Below are positions 1 to 8,442 of a stretch of DNA of 64,000 nt, piece after piece. The number at the start of each line of letters is the position of its first letter. Positions within the stretch are counted from its first letter, which is position 1. The notes beneath the pieces were generated by a model. That model ran no database searches. It had not been told where the DNA came from and worked only from the letters and a program-made list of their open reading frames with translations. The stretch comes from Leadbetterella byssophila DSM 17132 (GTDB taxonomy: Bacteria; Bacteroidota; Bacteroidia; Cytophagales; Spirosomataceae). A program made the translations under genes and the position numbers. Location: assembly GCF_000166395.1 (NCBI RefSeq), contig NC_014655.1, positions 2,480,001 to 2,544,000 of the forward strand. The letters run 5' to 3'.

Positions 1-767
1 CGGAAATCAATAAGATCAAGCATGCTCATGCACCGGTAGTGGGTGACGCTAAAGAAGTCCTCAAACTTCTAACTCCATTGGTTGAAAAAAGAGACCTCTC
101 CCATTGGAAAAATGAATTCAGAAAACTTGAGGTCCCTGAGAAGGAATTAGTAACAGATCGTGATCTGGCTTGCAAAGGAGAAATCAAGATGGCTGAAGTG
201 GTCAAAATGGTTTCTGACAAGACCAAAGGAGAAGCCTGCATAGTGGTTGACGTAGGTCAGCACCAAATGGTTTCTGCTCGCTATTACGAATTCCGCAAAC
301 CCCATTCTTATATCGCATCAGGAGGATTAGGAACCATGGGATTTGCCATTCCGGCAGCCTTAGGGGCTAAATTCGGTGCCCCTGATAGAGAAGTGGTGGC
401 TTTCATAGGAGATGGATGTTTCCAAATGACTATCCAGGAGCTTGGAACCATTGCTCAGAGCGGACTAGATGTTAAACTGGTACTTTTGAACAATAACTAC
501 CTGGGCATGGTGAGACAGTGGCAACAGTTGTTCTTCCAAAAAAGATACTCTTTCGTAGAGCTTCAAAACCCTGACTTTATCACCATAGCAAAAGGTTTCG
601 GTCTAGAGGCTACAAAGGTTACTCAAAGAGAAGAATTAGAAGGAGCTATAGATCAGATGCTCGCACATAAAGGTGGTTTTGTACTAGAGATTCTAGTGGA
701 GAAAGAAGAGAACGTCTTCCCTATGGTACCGGCAGGCAAAAGCGTTTCAGAGATCAGATTACAGTAA
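1..767 (+). CDS. ilvB: Acetolactate synthase large subunit, C-terminal part
   Basis: Catalytic subunit of acetohydroxyacid synthase, which makes 2-acetolactate from pyruvate (and 2-aceto-2-hydroxybutyrate) as the first common step of valine, leucine and isoleucine synthesis; thiamine diphosphate dependent and cytoplasmic. The reading frame is open from position 3, so the gene is cut by the window edge and only about the last 254 residues are present; the GTG at 39 is not its start. The C-terminal TPP-binding domain is complete: the GDG metal/diphosphate motif lies at about nt 408-416 and is followed about 27 residues later by the NNNYLG segment. The stop codon is 10 nt before ilvN, so the two subunits are co-transcribed. 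Identification is certain from family knowledge; the N-terminal half is unseen. Confidence 0.97.
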   Translation, partial: EINKIKHAHAPVVGDAKEVLKLLTPLVEKRDLSHWKNEFRKLEVPEKELVTDRDLACKGEIKMAEVVKMVSDKTKGEACIVVDVGQHQMVSARYYEFRKPHSYIASGGLGTMGFAIPAALGAKFGAPDREVVAFIGDGCFQMTIQELGTIAQSGLDVKLVLLNNNYLGMVRQWQQLFFQKRYSFVELQNPDFITIAKGFGLEATKVTQREELEGAIDQMLAHKGGFVLEILVEKEENVFPMVPAGKSVSEIRLQ

Positions 768-777
768 TTAGAGAGAG

Positions 778-1314
778 ATGACACAATATACCATATGCGT
801 TTACGGAGAAAATGCCGTAGGACTGCTCAATAAGATCACGATTCTCTTTACCCGAAGAAGAATCAATATAGAGTCATTAACGGTGTCTGAAACGGTAAGA
901 AAAGGAGTTTCCCGCTTTACCATTGGCATCAAACATGAAAAGAGAGAAGAAGTTGAAAAATTAGTAAGACAGATCAGAAAAGTGGTCGAAGTCTTGGCCG
1001 TATTTGGATACTTGAATCAAGATATCGTCTATAACGAGATCGCCCTATTCAAAATCCCTACTCCGGTAAATGCCAAACCTTTGGACATTGACACCATCAA
1101 TAAGGTGTATAAAGCCTGGGTAGTGTATTGGGAATTGGACTATGTAGTTATAGAAAAGACAGGTTCTGAAGAAGAAATCTTTGAGTTCTTCAGATACTTA
1201 AAACCTCACGGCATTACAGAATTCGTAAGATCAGGTAGAGTAGCCGTAGGAAAAACCCCTCAAGGATTAGTAGAGTACCTTCCGGAAGAAATGGAATGGG
1301 AATATTCAGTTTAA
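778..1314 (+). CDS. ilvN: Acetolactate synthase small (regulatory) subunit
   Basis: Regulatory subunit that activates IlvB and confers valine feedback inhibition. The 178 residues show an N-terminal ACT domain (about residues 4-75, beginning YTICVYGENAVGLLNKI) and a second C-terminal domain from about residue 85, the usual two-domain layout and length. The ATG lies 10 nt after the ilvB stop, with a purine-rich AGAGAGAG stretch between. It is followed after 22 nt by ilvC, giving the order ilvB-ilvN-ilvC. Confidence 0.95.
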   Translation: MTQYTICVYGENAVGLLNKITILFTRRRINIESLTVSETVRKGVSRFTIGIKHEKREEVEKLVRQIRKVVEVLAVFGYLNQDIVYNEIALFKIPTPVNAKPLDIDTINKVYKAWVVYWELDYVVIEKTGSEEEIFEFFRYLKPHGITEFVRSGRVAVGKTPQGLVEYLPEEMEWEYSV

Positions 1315-1336
1315 TCATCTAAAACAAAACATAAAA

Positions 1337-2380
1337 ATGGCAAAATTAAATTTTGGAGGCATAGAAGAAGAAGTAGTAACCAGGGAAGAATTCCCATTAG
1401 AAAAAGCTAGAGAGGTATTGGCTGGAGAAACCATTGCCGTGATCGGATATGGTGTACAAGGTCCTGGTCAAGCCCTAAACATGAGAGACAATGGTCTTAA
1501 CGTGATCGTTGGTCAAAGAAAAGGTAAAACGTATGACAAAGCCGTTGCTGACGGTTGGGTACCAGGTGAAACACTTTTCGAAATCGAAGAAGCTCTAGCT
1601 AAAGGTACTATCATCTGTTATCTACTTTCTGATGCTGCACAGATAGAACTTTGGCCTACAGTGAAGAAGTATTTGACAGCCGGTAAATCTCTTTACTTCT
1701 CTCACGGTTTTGGTATCACTTATAAAGAGAAAACAGGAATCGTTCCTCCTGCTGATGTTGACGTGTTCCTAGCAGCTCCAAAAGGATCAGGAACTTCCCT
1801 TCGTCGTCTATTCGTAGAAGGAAAGGGACTTAACTCTTCTTTTGCCGTTTACCAAGATGCTAGCGGTAAAGCAAGAGAGAAATGTATAGCTATGGCTATC
1901 GGCGTAGGTTCTGGATATTTGTTCGAAACAGATTTTTATAAAGAAGTAACTTCTGACTTAACCGGTGAAAGAGGTACTTTGATGGGTGCTATCCAAGGTA
2001 TCTTCGCAGCACAATACGAAGTACTAAGAGAAAACGGCCACTCTCCATCTGAAGCGTTCAACGAAACAGTGGAAGAACTTACTCAATCCCTTATGCCTCT
2101 AGTAGCTGAAAACGGTATGGACTGGATGTATGCCAACTGTTCCACTACAGCTCAAAGAGGAGCTTTGGATTGGTGGAAACCATTTAGAGACGCAACAAAA
2201 CCTGTTTTCGAAAAACTTTACAACAGCGTTAAAACTCAGAATGAAGCAGCTATCTCTATCGAACGTAACTCTCAACCGGATTACAGAGAGAAACTAGAAG
2301 TAGAACTTGCTGAACTTAGAGATTCTGAAATGTGGCAAGCCGGCAAAACCGTAAGAAGCCTAAGACCAGAAAACAATTAA
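1337..2380 (+). CDS. ilvC: Ketol-acid reductoisomerase
   Basis: Second step of branched-chain amino acid synthesis: Mg-dependent isomerisation and NADPH-dependent reduction of acetolactate to 2,3-dihydroxyisovalerate. The 347-residue protein has the Rossmann signature GYGVQGPGQA near residue 38, a following QRKGK segment typical of NADPH binding, and the C-terminal KARI domain with the metal-binding DLTGERG stretch and the conserved ENGHSPSEAF helix. Length fits the short class I enzyme. It is last in the ilvBNC operon and is followed directly by a strong intrinsic terminator, so leucine-specific genes are not part of this transcript. Confidence 0.97.
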   Translation: MAKLNFGGIEEEVVTREEFPLEKAREVLAGETIAVIGYGVQGPGQALNMRDNGLNVIVGQRKGKTYDKAVADGWVPGETLFEIEEALAKGTIICYLLSDAAQIELWPTVKKYLTAGKSLYFSHGFGITYKEKTGIVPPADVDVFLAAPKGSGTSLRRLFVEGKGLNSSFAVYQDASGKAREKCIAMAIGVGSGYLFETDFYKEVTSDLTGERGTLMGAIQGIFAAQYEVLRENGHSPSEAFNETVEELTQSLMPLVAENGMDWMYANCSTTAQRGALDWWKPFRDATKPVFEKLYNSVKTQNEAAISIERNSQPDYREKLEVELAELRDSEMWQAGKTVRSLRPENN

Positions 2381-2386
2381 TCATAC

Positions 2387-2414
2387 TCCCCGCTCAGGCG
2401 GGGATATTTTTTTT
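2387..2414 (+). terminator. Intrinsic terminator of the ilvBNC operon
   Basis: Inverted repeat TCCCCGC / GCGGGGA with a four-base TCAG loop (2387-2404), followed by a run of eight T. It begins 6 nt after the ilvC stop. This is a textbook rho-independent terminator on the plus strand. Confidence 0.93.
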
Positions 2415-2444
2415 GTTGACTTCTACGAATTTTTCGTAGATTTG
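2412..2444 (+). promoter_or_regulatory. Bacteroidota-type promoter for the 2449 gene
   Basis: TTTG at 2412-2415, a 21-nt spacer, then TAGATTTG at 2437-2444, matching the -33 TTTG / -7 TAnnTTTG consensus used by the primary sigma factor of Bacteroidota. The -7 element ends only 4 nt before the ATG at 2449, so transcription should start at or next to the start codon (leaderless or nearly so). The -33 element lies in the T-tract of the ilvC terminator. Confidence 0.7.
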
Positions 2445-2448
2445 AAAC

Positions 2449-3669
2449 ATGAAGCATCTCACCTTAATTCTCTTTCTCCTGCCTTTCCAAATTTTGGCAC
2501 AAATTAAAGGGCAAATATTCAGTGCGGGCGACAAAAAACCGGTGCCCTTCGCTGCGGTATTCATCAATAACTCCACCATCGGTACCACATCGGATGAAGA
2601 AGGAAGGTTTACCTTACCTCAACTCTCTCCAGGAAAGCACGAACTAATCGTCTCTGTATTGGGATTTGAGAAACATCTGGAAGTCATTAATGCTCCTGTA
2701 AACCAAGCGTTCAAAATCTACCTGACGGAAAAAAGTCAAGAACTGGATATGGTCCTGGTAAAAGCCTTTGATAAAGATGGCTGGATGACCTGGGGAAAAC
2801 TCTTCACGGAATGCTTCATAGGCACAGGAACCAATGCCTCTCAAACCAAACTACTCAATTCAAAAGATCTTCGATTTAGACATAACAAGAAGGAAAAGAT
2901 CCTCGAAGTATTTGCAGTTGCCCCTTTAAAGATAAAAAACAAAGCCCTGGGCTATGATTTAGAATACCACCTGGAAGTATTTCGAGTGGACTTTAATAAC
3001 AATACCCAACTCTACGCCGGCTACCCTTTCTTCAAAGAACCATCTAAGCTCAGTAAAAAACAGAAGGAAAGACGACAAGCCTCTTATGATGCCTCATTAA
3101 CCAAGTTCTTAAAATCACTCTATCATAACAAGCTTCAGGAAGACGGATACTTGGTAAGGAAGCTTGTAGAAGTACCTAACAGGGAAAAACAAAGAGTCAG
3201 AGCCTTGTATGATAAATACACCATCCGTGGATTTGATGAAAATGGATCCTCCTTCATCATCAGCGGTCCTAACTTACCACAAGAAATCTACACTCCAGAT
3301 TCTTTGAGCTATTTCCAAAAGATTTTGGCCCAACCTAATGGTACGAAAAACCTATATAAAGATACCCTTAGTAGAAGCCAGATCTTAAAGAGAGACACTA
3401 AGGGCAACAAGTATATTCAATTCCGGGATTACTTGCATATCGTTAATACTAAACACTTAGAGGATCCGCTTTATCTAAGCTTCAATAGGGAATCCAGAAC
3501 CGTAGGACCTCAGACATCCATGTTAAAAATGACGGAAGATGAACCCATTGAAATTCAGGAAAATGGAAATTATTTCCCTCCTTTGAACCTGATATCTATA
3601 GATTATTGGGGATGGTCAAATAAGATTGCTGATTTGCTGCCTCTGGACTATAAATCATCCACGCCGTAG
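2449..3669 (+). CDS. Secreted protein with carboxypeptidase-regulatory-like domain
   Basis: 406 residues. A signal peptide (MKHLTLILFLLPFQILAQ) is followed by one CarboxypepD_reg-like beta-sandwich (about residues 20-95, with the typical AAVFINNSTIGTTSDEEGRFTL segment) and a roughly 300-residue region I do not recognise that is rich in charged and aromatic residues. In Bacteroidota such domains sit at the N terminus of outer-membrane or periplasmic proteins, including SusC-like receptors, but no plug or barrel follows here. Likely periplasmic or outer-membrane associated; function unknown. It has its own promoter. Its 3' end overlaps the convergent membrane-protein gene by 22 nt. The start is fixed by the signal peptide and the promoter position. 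Confidence 0.85.
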   Translation: MKHLTLILFLLPFQILAQIKGQIFSAGDKKPVPFAAVFINNSTIGTTSDEEGRFTLPQLSPGKHELIVSVLGFEKHLEVINAPVNQAFKIYLTEKSQELDMVLVKAFDKDGWMTWGKLFTECFIGTGTNASQTKLLNSKDLRFRHNKKEKILEVFAVAPLKIKNKALGYDLEYHLEVFRVDFNNNTQLYAGYPFFKEPSKLSKKQKERRQASYDASLTKFLKSLYHNKLQEDGYLVRKLVEVPNREKQRVRALYDKYTIRGFDENGSSFIISGPNLPQEIYTPDSLSYFQKILAQPNGTKNLYKDTLSRSQILKRDTKGNKYIQFRDYLHIVNTKHLEDPLYLSFNRESRTVGPQTSMLKMTEDEPIEIQENGNYFPPLNLISIDYWGWSNKIADLLPLDYKSSTP

Positions 3670-5237
3670 ACTTCGAAGTTTTCAAAATCTACCCCACTGT
3701 AGGCATCTGCGTAGAAATCCCTACTTAATTTCCTTACTGTTTCCTGAGAGGAAGCCCAAAACGGCTTTACACCGGGCAAAAGAAACTGAACACAAGTTTT
3801 CTCCCCGTAGAATTTGACAAAATAGTATTTCTTCTTTGGGAACTCACCCCTAAGTTCAAAATTAGACATTGGCACCGGGAAACCTGCCCAGTCCCCGTCA
3901 CTGCCCGGATCTTCAGAAAGAACTCTCCATTGATGGGCTATGGGCTTTAACCTGTTTTCTTCTCGCAAAGCTTTTTTTAGGATCTTATCCGCCTCTTTAA
4001 AGGAGTAAAAGCCATGCTCTTCTAAGTATCTTCTTTTCTCTTCATTGACAAAGAAGGCACGGGCAAATTCAAGCTCATAGGAATCATGATATACATTATA
4101 AGCTTCCGTAATCTTTTCTTGGTGAAGAAGTTCTAACTGTTGCTTGCCCTTATAAAACCCAGCCGCATACAAAAGAACCAAGCAAACAGCCGTAGATAAA
4201 TAGGCCTTTTTGCCCCATCTCCTGCCCACTATTACAAAGAACATGAGTAAAGGAAAAGCACCGTAGATCTTATACCTACTTTCTAAAACACTAGGGTAAC
4301 CCGTAATCCAATAATTATATCGTAGGATGACAATCAAGCCTAAACTAGCTATAGAGAACAGGAAAACCATCTTCTCAAAATCTAATCTCCATTTCCACGG
4401 ATAAAACATCTTCCAGATCACATACCCTATCACGAAAATCATGGATATAGCTACAATGGGCCATATAAAACTGTGCTGTATAAAGACCAAAATCCCTCCT
4501 AAGGAAAGAAAATACGCATAAAGCAACTGATAATTATACTTCATGATATTTTCCAAAATGCCCGCAGATTTGCTATCCCCGCCTAGTACCAAATAAAGTT
4601 GAAAGATGAGGATTACTAATAGCACAAAGGCCATCCTTTTCTTCTCCAAGAAGAAGTACAATATGATGAGACTGCTGGCAATGAATCCATTTATACTTCC
4701 AAGAGGCGTCAGCATAAATCCTAACAAAAATAAGCACCGCAACCATTTAGGAGCAGACTGATAATTCGTTGCCCCATAAAACAAGAAAATAGCTAAGCTG
4801 AAAGAGGCAAGTTGGTAAGTCCCCACATCATTCCTAAAATACATCTCATAAAGAAGTGGATTTAAGAACAATAAACAGGCAAAACTTATGGCCAAAAATT
4901 CTTTCTTTTTATAGAAATGTAAGGAAATACATCCCAGAAAAACCACTAAAGAAACATTACAGAAAATCAGTAGATGCTTAAAATTCAAGGCTCCGTCAAT
5001 GAAAAACTGCGCCAAGACAGATAGACGCATCACAATAGGCCTACTTTCGTTTTCAGGAAGGGCCAAAGCTGCCCACTTATCAGGAGACTGTAAATAATGA
5101 TAAAGATAACTTACAAATACCCGATAGTCATCTTTCAAAGGAAAGTTAATGGCATACTTTCCCAGAAGTATAAAGTGGAGGAGTATAGGAAGTAAACCGA
5201 GTGCCCAAACACTCGGTTTTCTTAAAGTCTTCATCAT
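3648..5237 (-). CDS. Multi-pass membrane protein, possibly GT-C-type glycosyltransferase
   Basis: 529 residues with many hydrophobic segments between about residues 10 and 380 and a soluble C-terminal part of about 150 residues. After the first membrane helix comes a loop with an acidic pair (PLKDDYRVF), and a second acidic site (FRNDVG) follows later; this layout resembles GT-C membrane glycosyltransferases that use lipid-linked sugars, but I cannot assign a family with confidence. The start codon overlaps the argG stop (ATGA at 5234-5237), so the gene should be translationally coupled to argG. An alternative in-frame ATG lies one codon later. It converges on the 2449 gene with a 22-nt overlap. 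Confidence 0.8.
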   Translation of the reverse strand: MMKTLRKPSVWALGLLPILLHFILLGKYAINFPLKDDYRVFVSYLYHYLQSPDKWAALALPENESRPIVMRLSVLAQFFIDGALNFKHLLIFCNVSLVVFLGCISLHFYKKKEFLAISFACLLFLNPLLYEMYFRNDVGTYQLASFSLAIFLFYGATNYQSAPKWLRCLFLLGFMLTPLGSINGFIASSLIILYFFLEKKRMAFVLLVILIFQLYLVLGGDSKSAGILENIMKYNYQLLYAYFLSLGGILVFIQHSFIWPIVAISMIFVIGYVIWKMFYPWKWRLDFEKMVFLFSIASLGLIVILRYNYWITGYPSVLESRYKIYGAFPLLMFFVIVGRRWGKKAYLSTAVCLVLLYAAGFYKGKQQLELLHQEKITEAYNVYHDSYELEFARAFFVNEEKRRYLEEHGFYSFKEADKILKKALREENRLKPIAHQWRVLSEDPGSDGDWAGFPVPMSNFELRGEFPKKKYYFVKFYGEKTCVQFLLPGVKPFWASSQETVRKLSRDFYADAYSGVDFENFEVYGVDDL

Positions 5238-6436
5238 TTTTTCTTTTCAGCCAGCTCTTGAATCTTCTGATGAATCATCACTTGGTTAGAGGCAATTTTA
5301 GAGAACCCTCTTACGTCATCCCCTGACCATGCATTGTTCATTTCACCATAAGAACCAAATACATCAGACATGAGATCATAATCCGACTGAATACCTAGAA
5401 CTTGGAAGTTATAAGGAGCTAATCGTACCCGAACCGTTCCGGTTACCGTTTTTTGACTATGTTCAAAATATGCCTCGATGTCTCTCAAAACAGGCTCATT
5501 AAAATGTCCTTCATGAAGTAACATGCCATACCATTCAGCTAGGTTTTGTTTCCAGTATTGCTGCCATTTGGTTAGAACATGCTTTTCCAATAGGTGGTGA
5601 GATTTAATAATGATCAAAGGTGCAGGAGCTTCAAATCCTACTCTACCTTTGATACCTATAATGGTGTCCCCTACGTGAGTATCTCTACCTATAGCATAAG
5701 GAGCTGCTAAAGCATGTACTCTACGGATGGCCTCCACAGGGTTTTTGAATCTGCGATTATTTACGGCTTTCAATTCACCCTTAACAAACTCTAAAGTAAT
5801 CTCTGAAGGTTTCTTCTTCGTCAACTGAGTAGGATAAGCCTCTTCCGGTAAGTAATCCCAGGAATTAAGCGTCTCTTTACCTCCCACACTTGTTCCCCAA
5901 AGTCCTTGGTTGATGGAATAGGTAGATTTGTGCCATTCTCTCTGTACACCTTTCCCTTTCAAATATTCAATCTCCGCTTCACGGGATAATTTCAAATCAC
6001 GAATCGGGGTAATGATTTCTGCATCCGGCACAATGATTCTGAACGCCATGTCAAACCTAACCTGGTCATTTCCTGCTCCTGTACTTCCGTGTGCAATGGC
6101 CGTAGCCCCTATAGATTTAGCGTATTCCGCTACAGCAACTGCCTGGAATATCCTCTCTGCACTCACAGAAAGAGGATAGGTATTATTTTTTAGTACATTA
6201 CCAAAGATCAAAAAGCGAATACAATCCTTATAGTATTTATCCGCCACACGTGCAGTGTAATGAGTTTTTACACCCAAATCATAGGCTTTCTTCTCTATGT
6301 CTGCTACTTCCTCGTCCGTAAACCCACCGGTATCTACCAGCACGGAATGGACTTCCATTCCTTTGTCGTCTTTTAAGTATTTAACACAAAAAGAGGTATC
6401 CAATCCTCCACTAAATGCCAGTACTACCTTTTTCAT
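5234..6436 (-). CDS. argG: Argininosuccinate synthase
   Basis: Condenses citrulline and aspartate with ATP to argininosuccinate, the penultimate step of arginine synthesis; cytoplasmic tetramer. The 400-residue length is normal. The N-terminal PP-loop AFSGGLDTS (residues about 7-15) binds ATP, and family segments such as AHGSTGAGNDQVRFD and GRVGFEAPAP are present. No other arginine gene lies nearby; in this window its only partner is the downstream membrane-protein gene, which overlaps its stop codon. A -7 element TAAATTTG lies 23 nt before the ATG. Confidence 0.97.
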   Translation of the reverse strand: MKKVVLAFSGGLDTSFCVKYLKDDKGMEVHSVLVDTGGFTDEEVADIEKKAYDLGVKTHYTARVADKYYKDCIRFLIFGNVLKNNTYPLSVSAERIFQAVAVAEYAKSIGATAIAHGSTGAGNDQVRFDMAFRIIVPDAEIITPIRDLKLSREAEIEYLKGKGVQREWHKSTYSINQGLWGTSVGGKETLNSWDYLPEEAYPTQLTKKKPSEITLEFVKGELKAVNNRRFKNPVEAIRRVHALAAPYAIGRDTHVGDTIIGIKGRVGFEAPAPLIIIKSHHLLEKHVLTKWQQYWKQNLAEWYGMLLHEGHFNEPVLRDIEAYFEHSQKTVTGTVRVRLAPYNFQVLGIQSDYDLMSDVFGSYGEMNNAWSGDDVRGFSKIASNQVMIHQKIQELAEKKK

Positions 6437-6458
6437 TCCCTTTAAAAAAAATTTCCCG

Positions 6459-6466
6459 CAAATTTA
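6459..6466 (-). promoter_or_regulatory. -7 element upstream of argG
   Basis: The minus strand reads TAAATTTG, an exact match to TAnnTTTG, ending 22 nt before the argG start and giving a predicted leader of about 18 nt. No exact TTTG is seen at the -33 position. Confidence 0.55.
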
Positions 6467-6495
6467 GACTTTAAGTTCTTAAAAAACACCAATTT

Positions 6496-7302
6496 TCATT
6501 GGGGATTATTTTTATATGCTGCAATCAATTCTTTTAATCGGGATATTCTGTTTGCGGGACTAGGATGTGAACTGGAAAATTCATCCCTGTCCATATCTCC
6601 ACCAGATGCCTCCGCTAAGATTTGCATTACTTCAATCATAGCCTCAGGATGATATCCGGCATTGATCATATACTTTACTCCAAATTCATCTGATTCTAAT
6701 TCATCCTCCCTTCCGTATTTCAATAGCTTCATATTTGCCACATAGGAAGCAATCTGCCCCGCTCCCAAATCACCTGCAGATGCTGAAGCTGCTCCAGCCA
6801 AACCCTGATAAAGCTCAGTTTTTGCCATTTGTTCGGAAGAATGCCTATGAATCACATGAGCTATCTCATGCCCCAATACTCCGGCTAACTGATCCTCTGT
6901 TTTCAACCTACCCAATAATCCCGCAGTAATAAAAATCTGCCCCCCGGGCAAGGCAAATGCATTGACCGTCTTCCCGTCTCTTAGCACATAAAAATTAAAT
7001 ACATAAGGATTCTTGATCCCCTTATTATCCAATTCTCTGTTAAAGGCCTGAACCAATCTGTTACCCACACCACTCACCTGCTTTTGTACCTGCTCATCAG
7101 GATACAATCCTCCATACTCCTGAGCCATCTGAGGAGCACTTTGTAAACCAAGGGCCACTTCTTCCTCAGGGCTCAGACTCACCTTTTGAACTTCACCGGT
7201 CAATGGGTTTTCTTGAGACTTTCCTAAATAACTGAAGTAAGCCACTCCAGCTAAGACTAAGCCAATGATGATTCTAAATGTAAAACCACTGTTGCGTCTC
7301 AT
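6496..7302 (-). CDS. M48-family zinc metalloprotease
   Basis: 268 residues. A hydrophobic segment at residues 9-26 (signal anchor or signal peptide) directs the protein to the cell envelope. The zinc-binding helix HEIAH is at residues 145-149 and the downstream glutamate motif ELESDEFG at 201-208 supplies the third metal ligand, so the catalytic site looks intact. This architecture matches the single-domain M48 (BepA/Oma1-like) proteases involved in envelope protein quality control; the TPR domain of BepA itself is absent. It is a single-gene unit 59 nt upstream of argG on the same strand and divergent from nrdB. Confidence 0.9.
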   Translation of the reverse strand: MRRNSGFTFRIIIGLVLAGVAYFSYLGKSQENPLTGEVQKVSLSPEEEVALGLQSAPQMAQEYGGLYPDEQVQKQVSGVGNRLVQAFNRELDNKGIKNPYVFNFYVLRDGKTVNAFALPGGQIFITAGLLGRLKTEDQLAGVLGHEIAHVIHRHSSEQMAKTELYQGLAGAASASAGDLGAGQIASYVANMKLLKYGREDELESDEFGVKYMINAGYHPEAMIEVMQILAEASGGDMDRDEFSSSHPSPANRISRLKELIAAYKNNPQ

Positions 7303-7455
7303 ATGATTCAGTTTTAGGTTTCAATATTAGATGAAATTTCCCGTAATCCAATAATTGTGCCGATAAAGCTACTCCGAGGAAAATAATATTTTTCATTTTA
7401 AGCCAAAGTCCTTATTTTAGATGCCATAGTACTTAACCTTAAACACTCTCACCCG

Positions 7456-8442
7456 ATGACAGATGAAGAATTACGGCAGATTGAACCTCTGCTCATGGAT
7501 GATCCAACACGCTTTGTTATCTTTCCTATCAAACACAATGACATTTGGGAATTCTATAAAAAAGCAGAAGCCTCATTCTGGACAGCAGAAGAATTAGACC
7601 TTTCTCAAGACCATAAAGACTGGGCCTCACTGAATGACGGAGAAAGACATTTTATCTCTCATGTCTTAGCCTTCTTTGCTGCATCTGATGGAATTGTAAA
7701 CGAAAACCTTGCGGTAGGATTTCTTTCAAATGTACAATACGCAGAAGCCAAATGCTTCTATGGTTTCCAAATCATGATAGAAAACATTCATGCTGAAACC
7801 TACTCCCTTCTCATTGATACTTATATCAAAGATACCACTGAAAGACAGCGGATGCTGAATGCCATTGAGACCATCCCTTGTGTAAAGAAAAAGGCGGATT
7901 GGGCTATACGCTGGATAGAGCAAGGTACCTTCATTGAAAGACTGATAGCCTTTGCTGCCGTGGAAGGAATTTTCTTCTCCGGATCCTTTTGTTCCATCTT
8001 TTGGCTAAAGAAAAGAGGACTTATGCCGGGGCTGACCTTCTCTAATGAATTAATTTCCAGAGACGAAGGTCTGCACCGTGATTTCGCCTGCCTTCTATAT
8101 ACCAAGTATATTGTAAACAAACTACCTGAAGAACAGGTTTACACCATCATTAAAGACGCCGTAGAAATAGAGAAGGAGTTTGTCTCTGACGCCCTTCCTG
8201 TTTCACTGATAGGCATGAATGCTCCGCAAATGTGTCAGTACATTGAGTTTGTGGCGGATCACTTGCTAGAATCCTTGAATCTTAAGAAGGTATACAATGC
8301 CACTAACCCTTTTGATTTCATGGACTTGATCTCTCTTCAAGGAAAAACCAACTTCTTCGAGAAGCGTGTAGGAGAATATCAAAAGGCAGGGGTGACTGCT
8401 GACAAAGACAAGATGAACTTCTCTCTGGATGAAGATTTTTAG
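7456..8442 (+). CDS. nrdB: Ribonucleotide reductase class Ia, beta subunit (eukaryote-like)
   Basis: Radical-generating small subunit that, with NrdA, reduces ribonucleoside diphosphates to deoxyribonucleotides. 328 residues. Iron ligands and radical tyrosine are visible: D48 (FWTAEELD), E109-x2-H112-x3-Y116 (the E/H/radical-Tyr pattern), E in AVEGIFFSG and EGLH further on. The C-terminal tail NFSLDEDF is the peptide that docks on the large subunit. The sequence follows animal RRM2 very closely over long stretches (for example [19 protein letters not shown]), placing it in the eukaryote-like clade. No nrdA is in the window. It converges on tamL with a 4-nt overlap. Confidence 0.96.
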   Translation: MTDEELRQIEPLLMDDPTRFVIFPIKHNDIWEFYKKAEASFWTAEELDLSQDHKDWASLNDGERHFISHVLAFFAASDGIVNENLAVGFLSNVQYAEAKCFYGFQIMIENIHAETYSLLIDTYIKDTTERQRMLNAIETIPCVKKKADWAIRWIEQGTFIERLIAFAAVEGIFFSGSFCSIFWLKKRGLMPGLTFSNELISRDEGLHRDFACLLYTKYIVNKLPEEQVYTIIKDAVEIEKEFVSDALPVSLIGMNAPQMCQYIEFVADHLLESLNLKKVYNATNPFDFMDLISLQGKTNFFEKRVGEYQKAGVTADKDKMNFSLDEDF

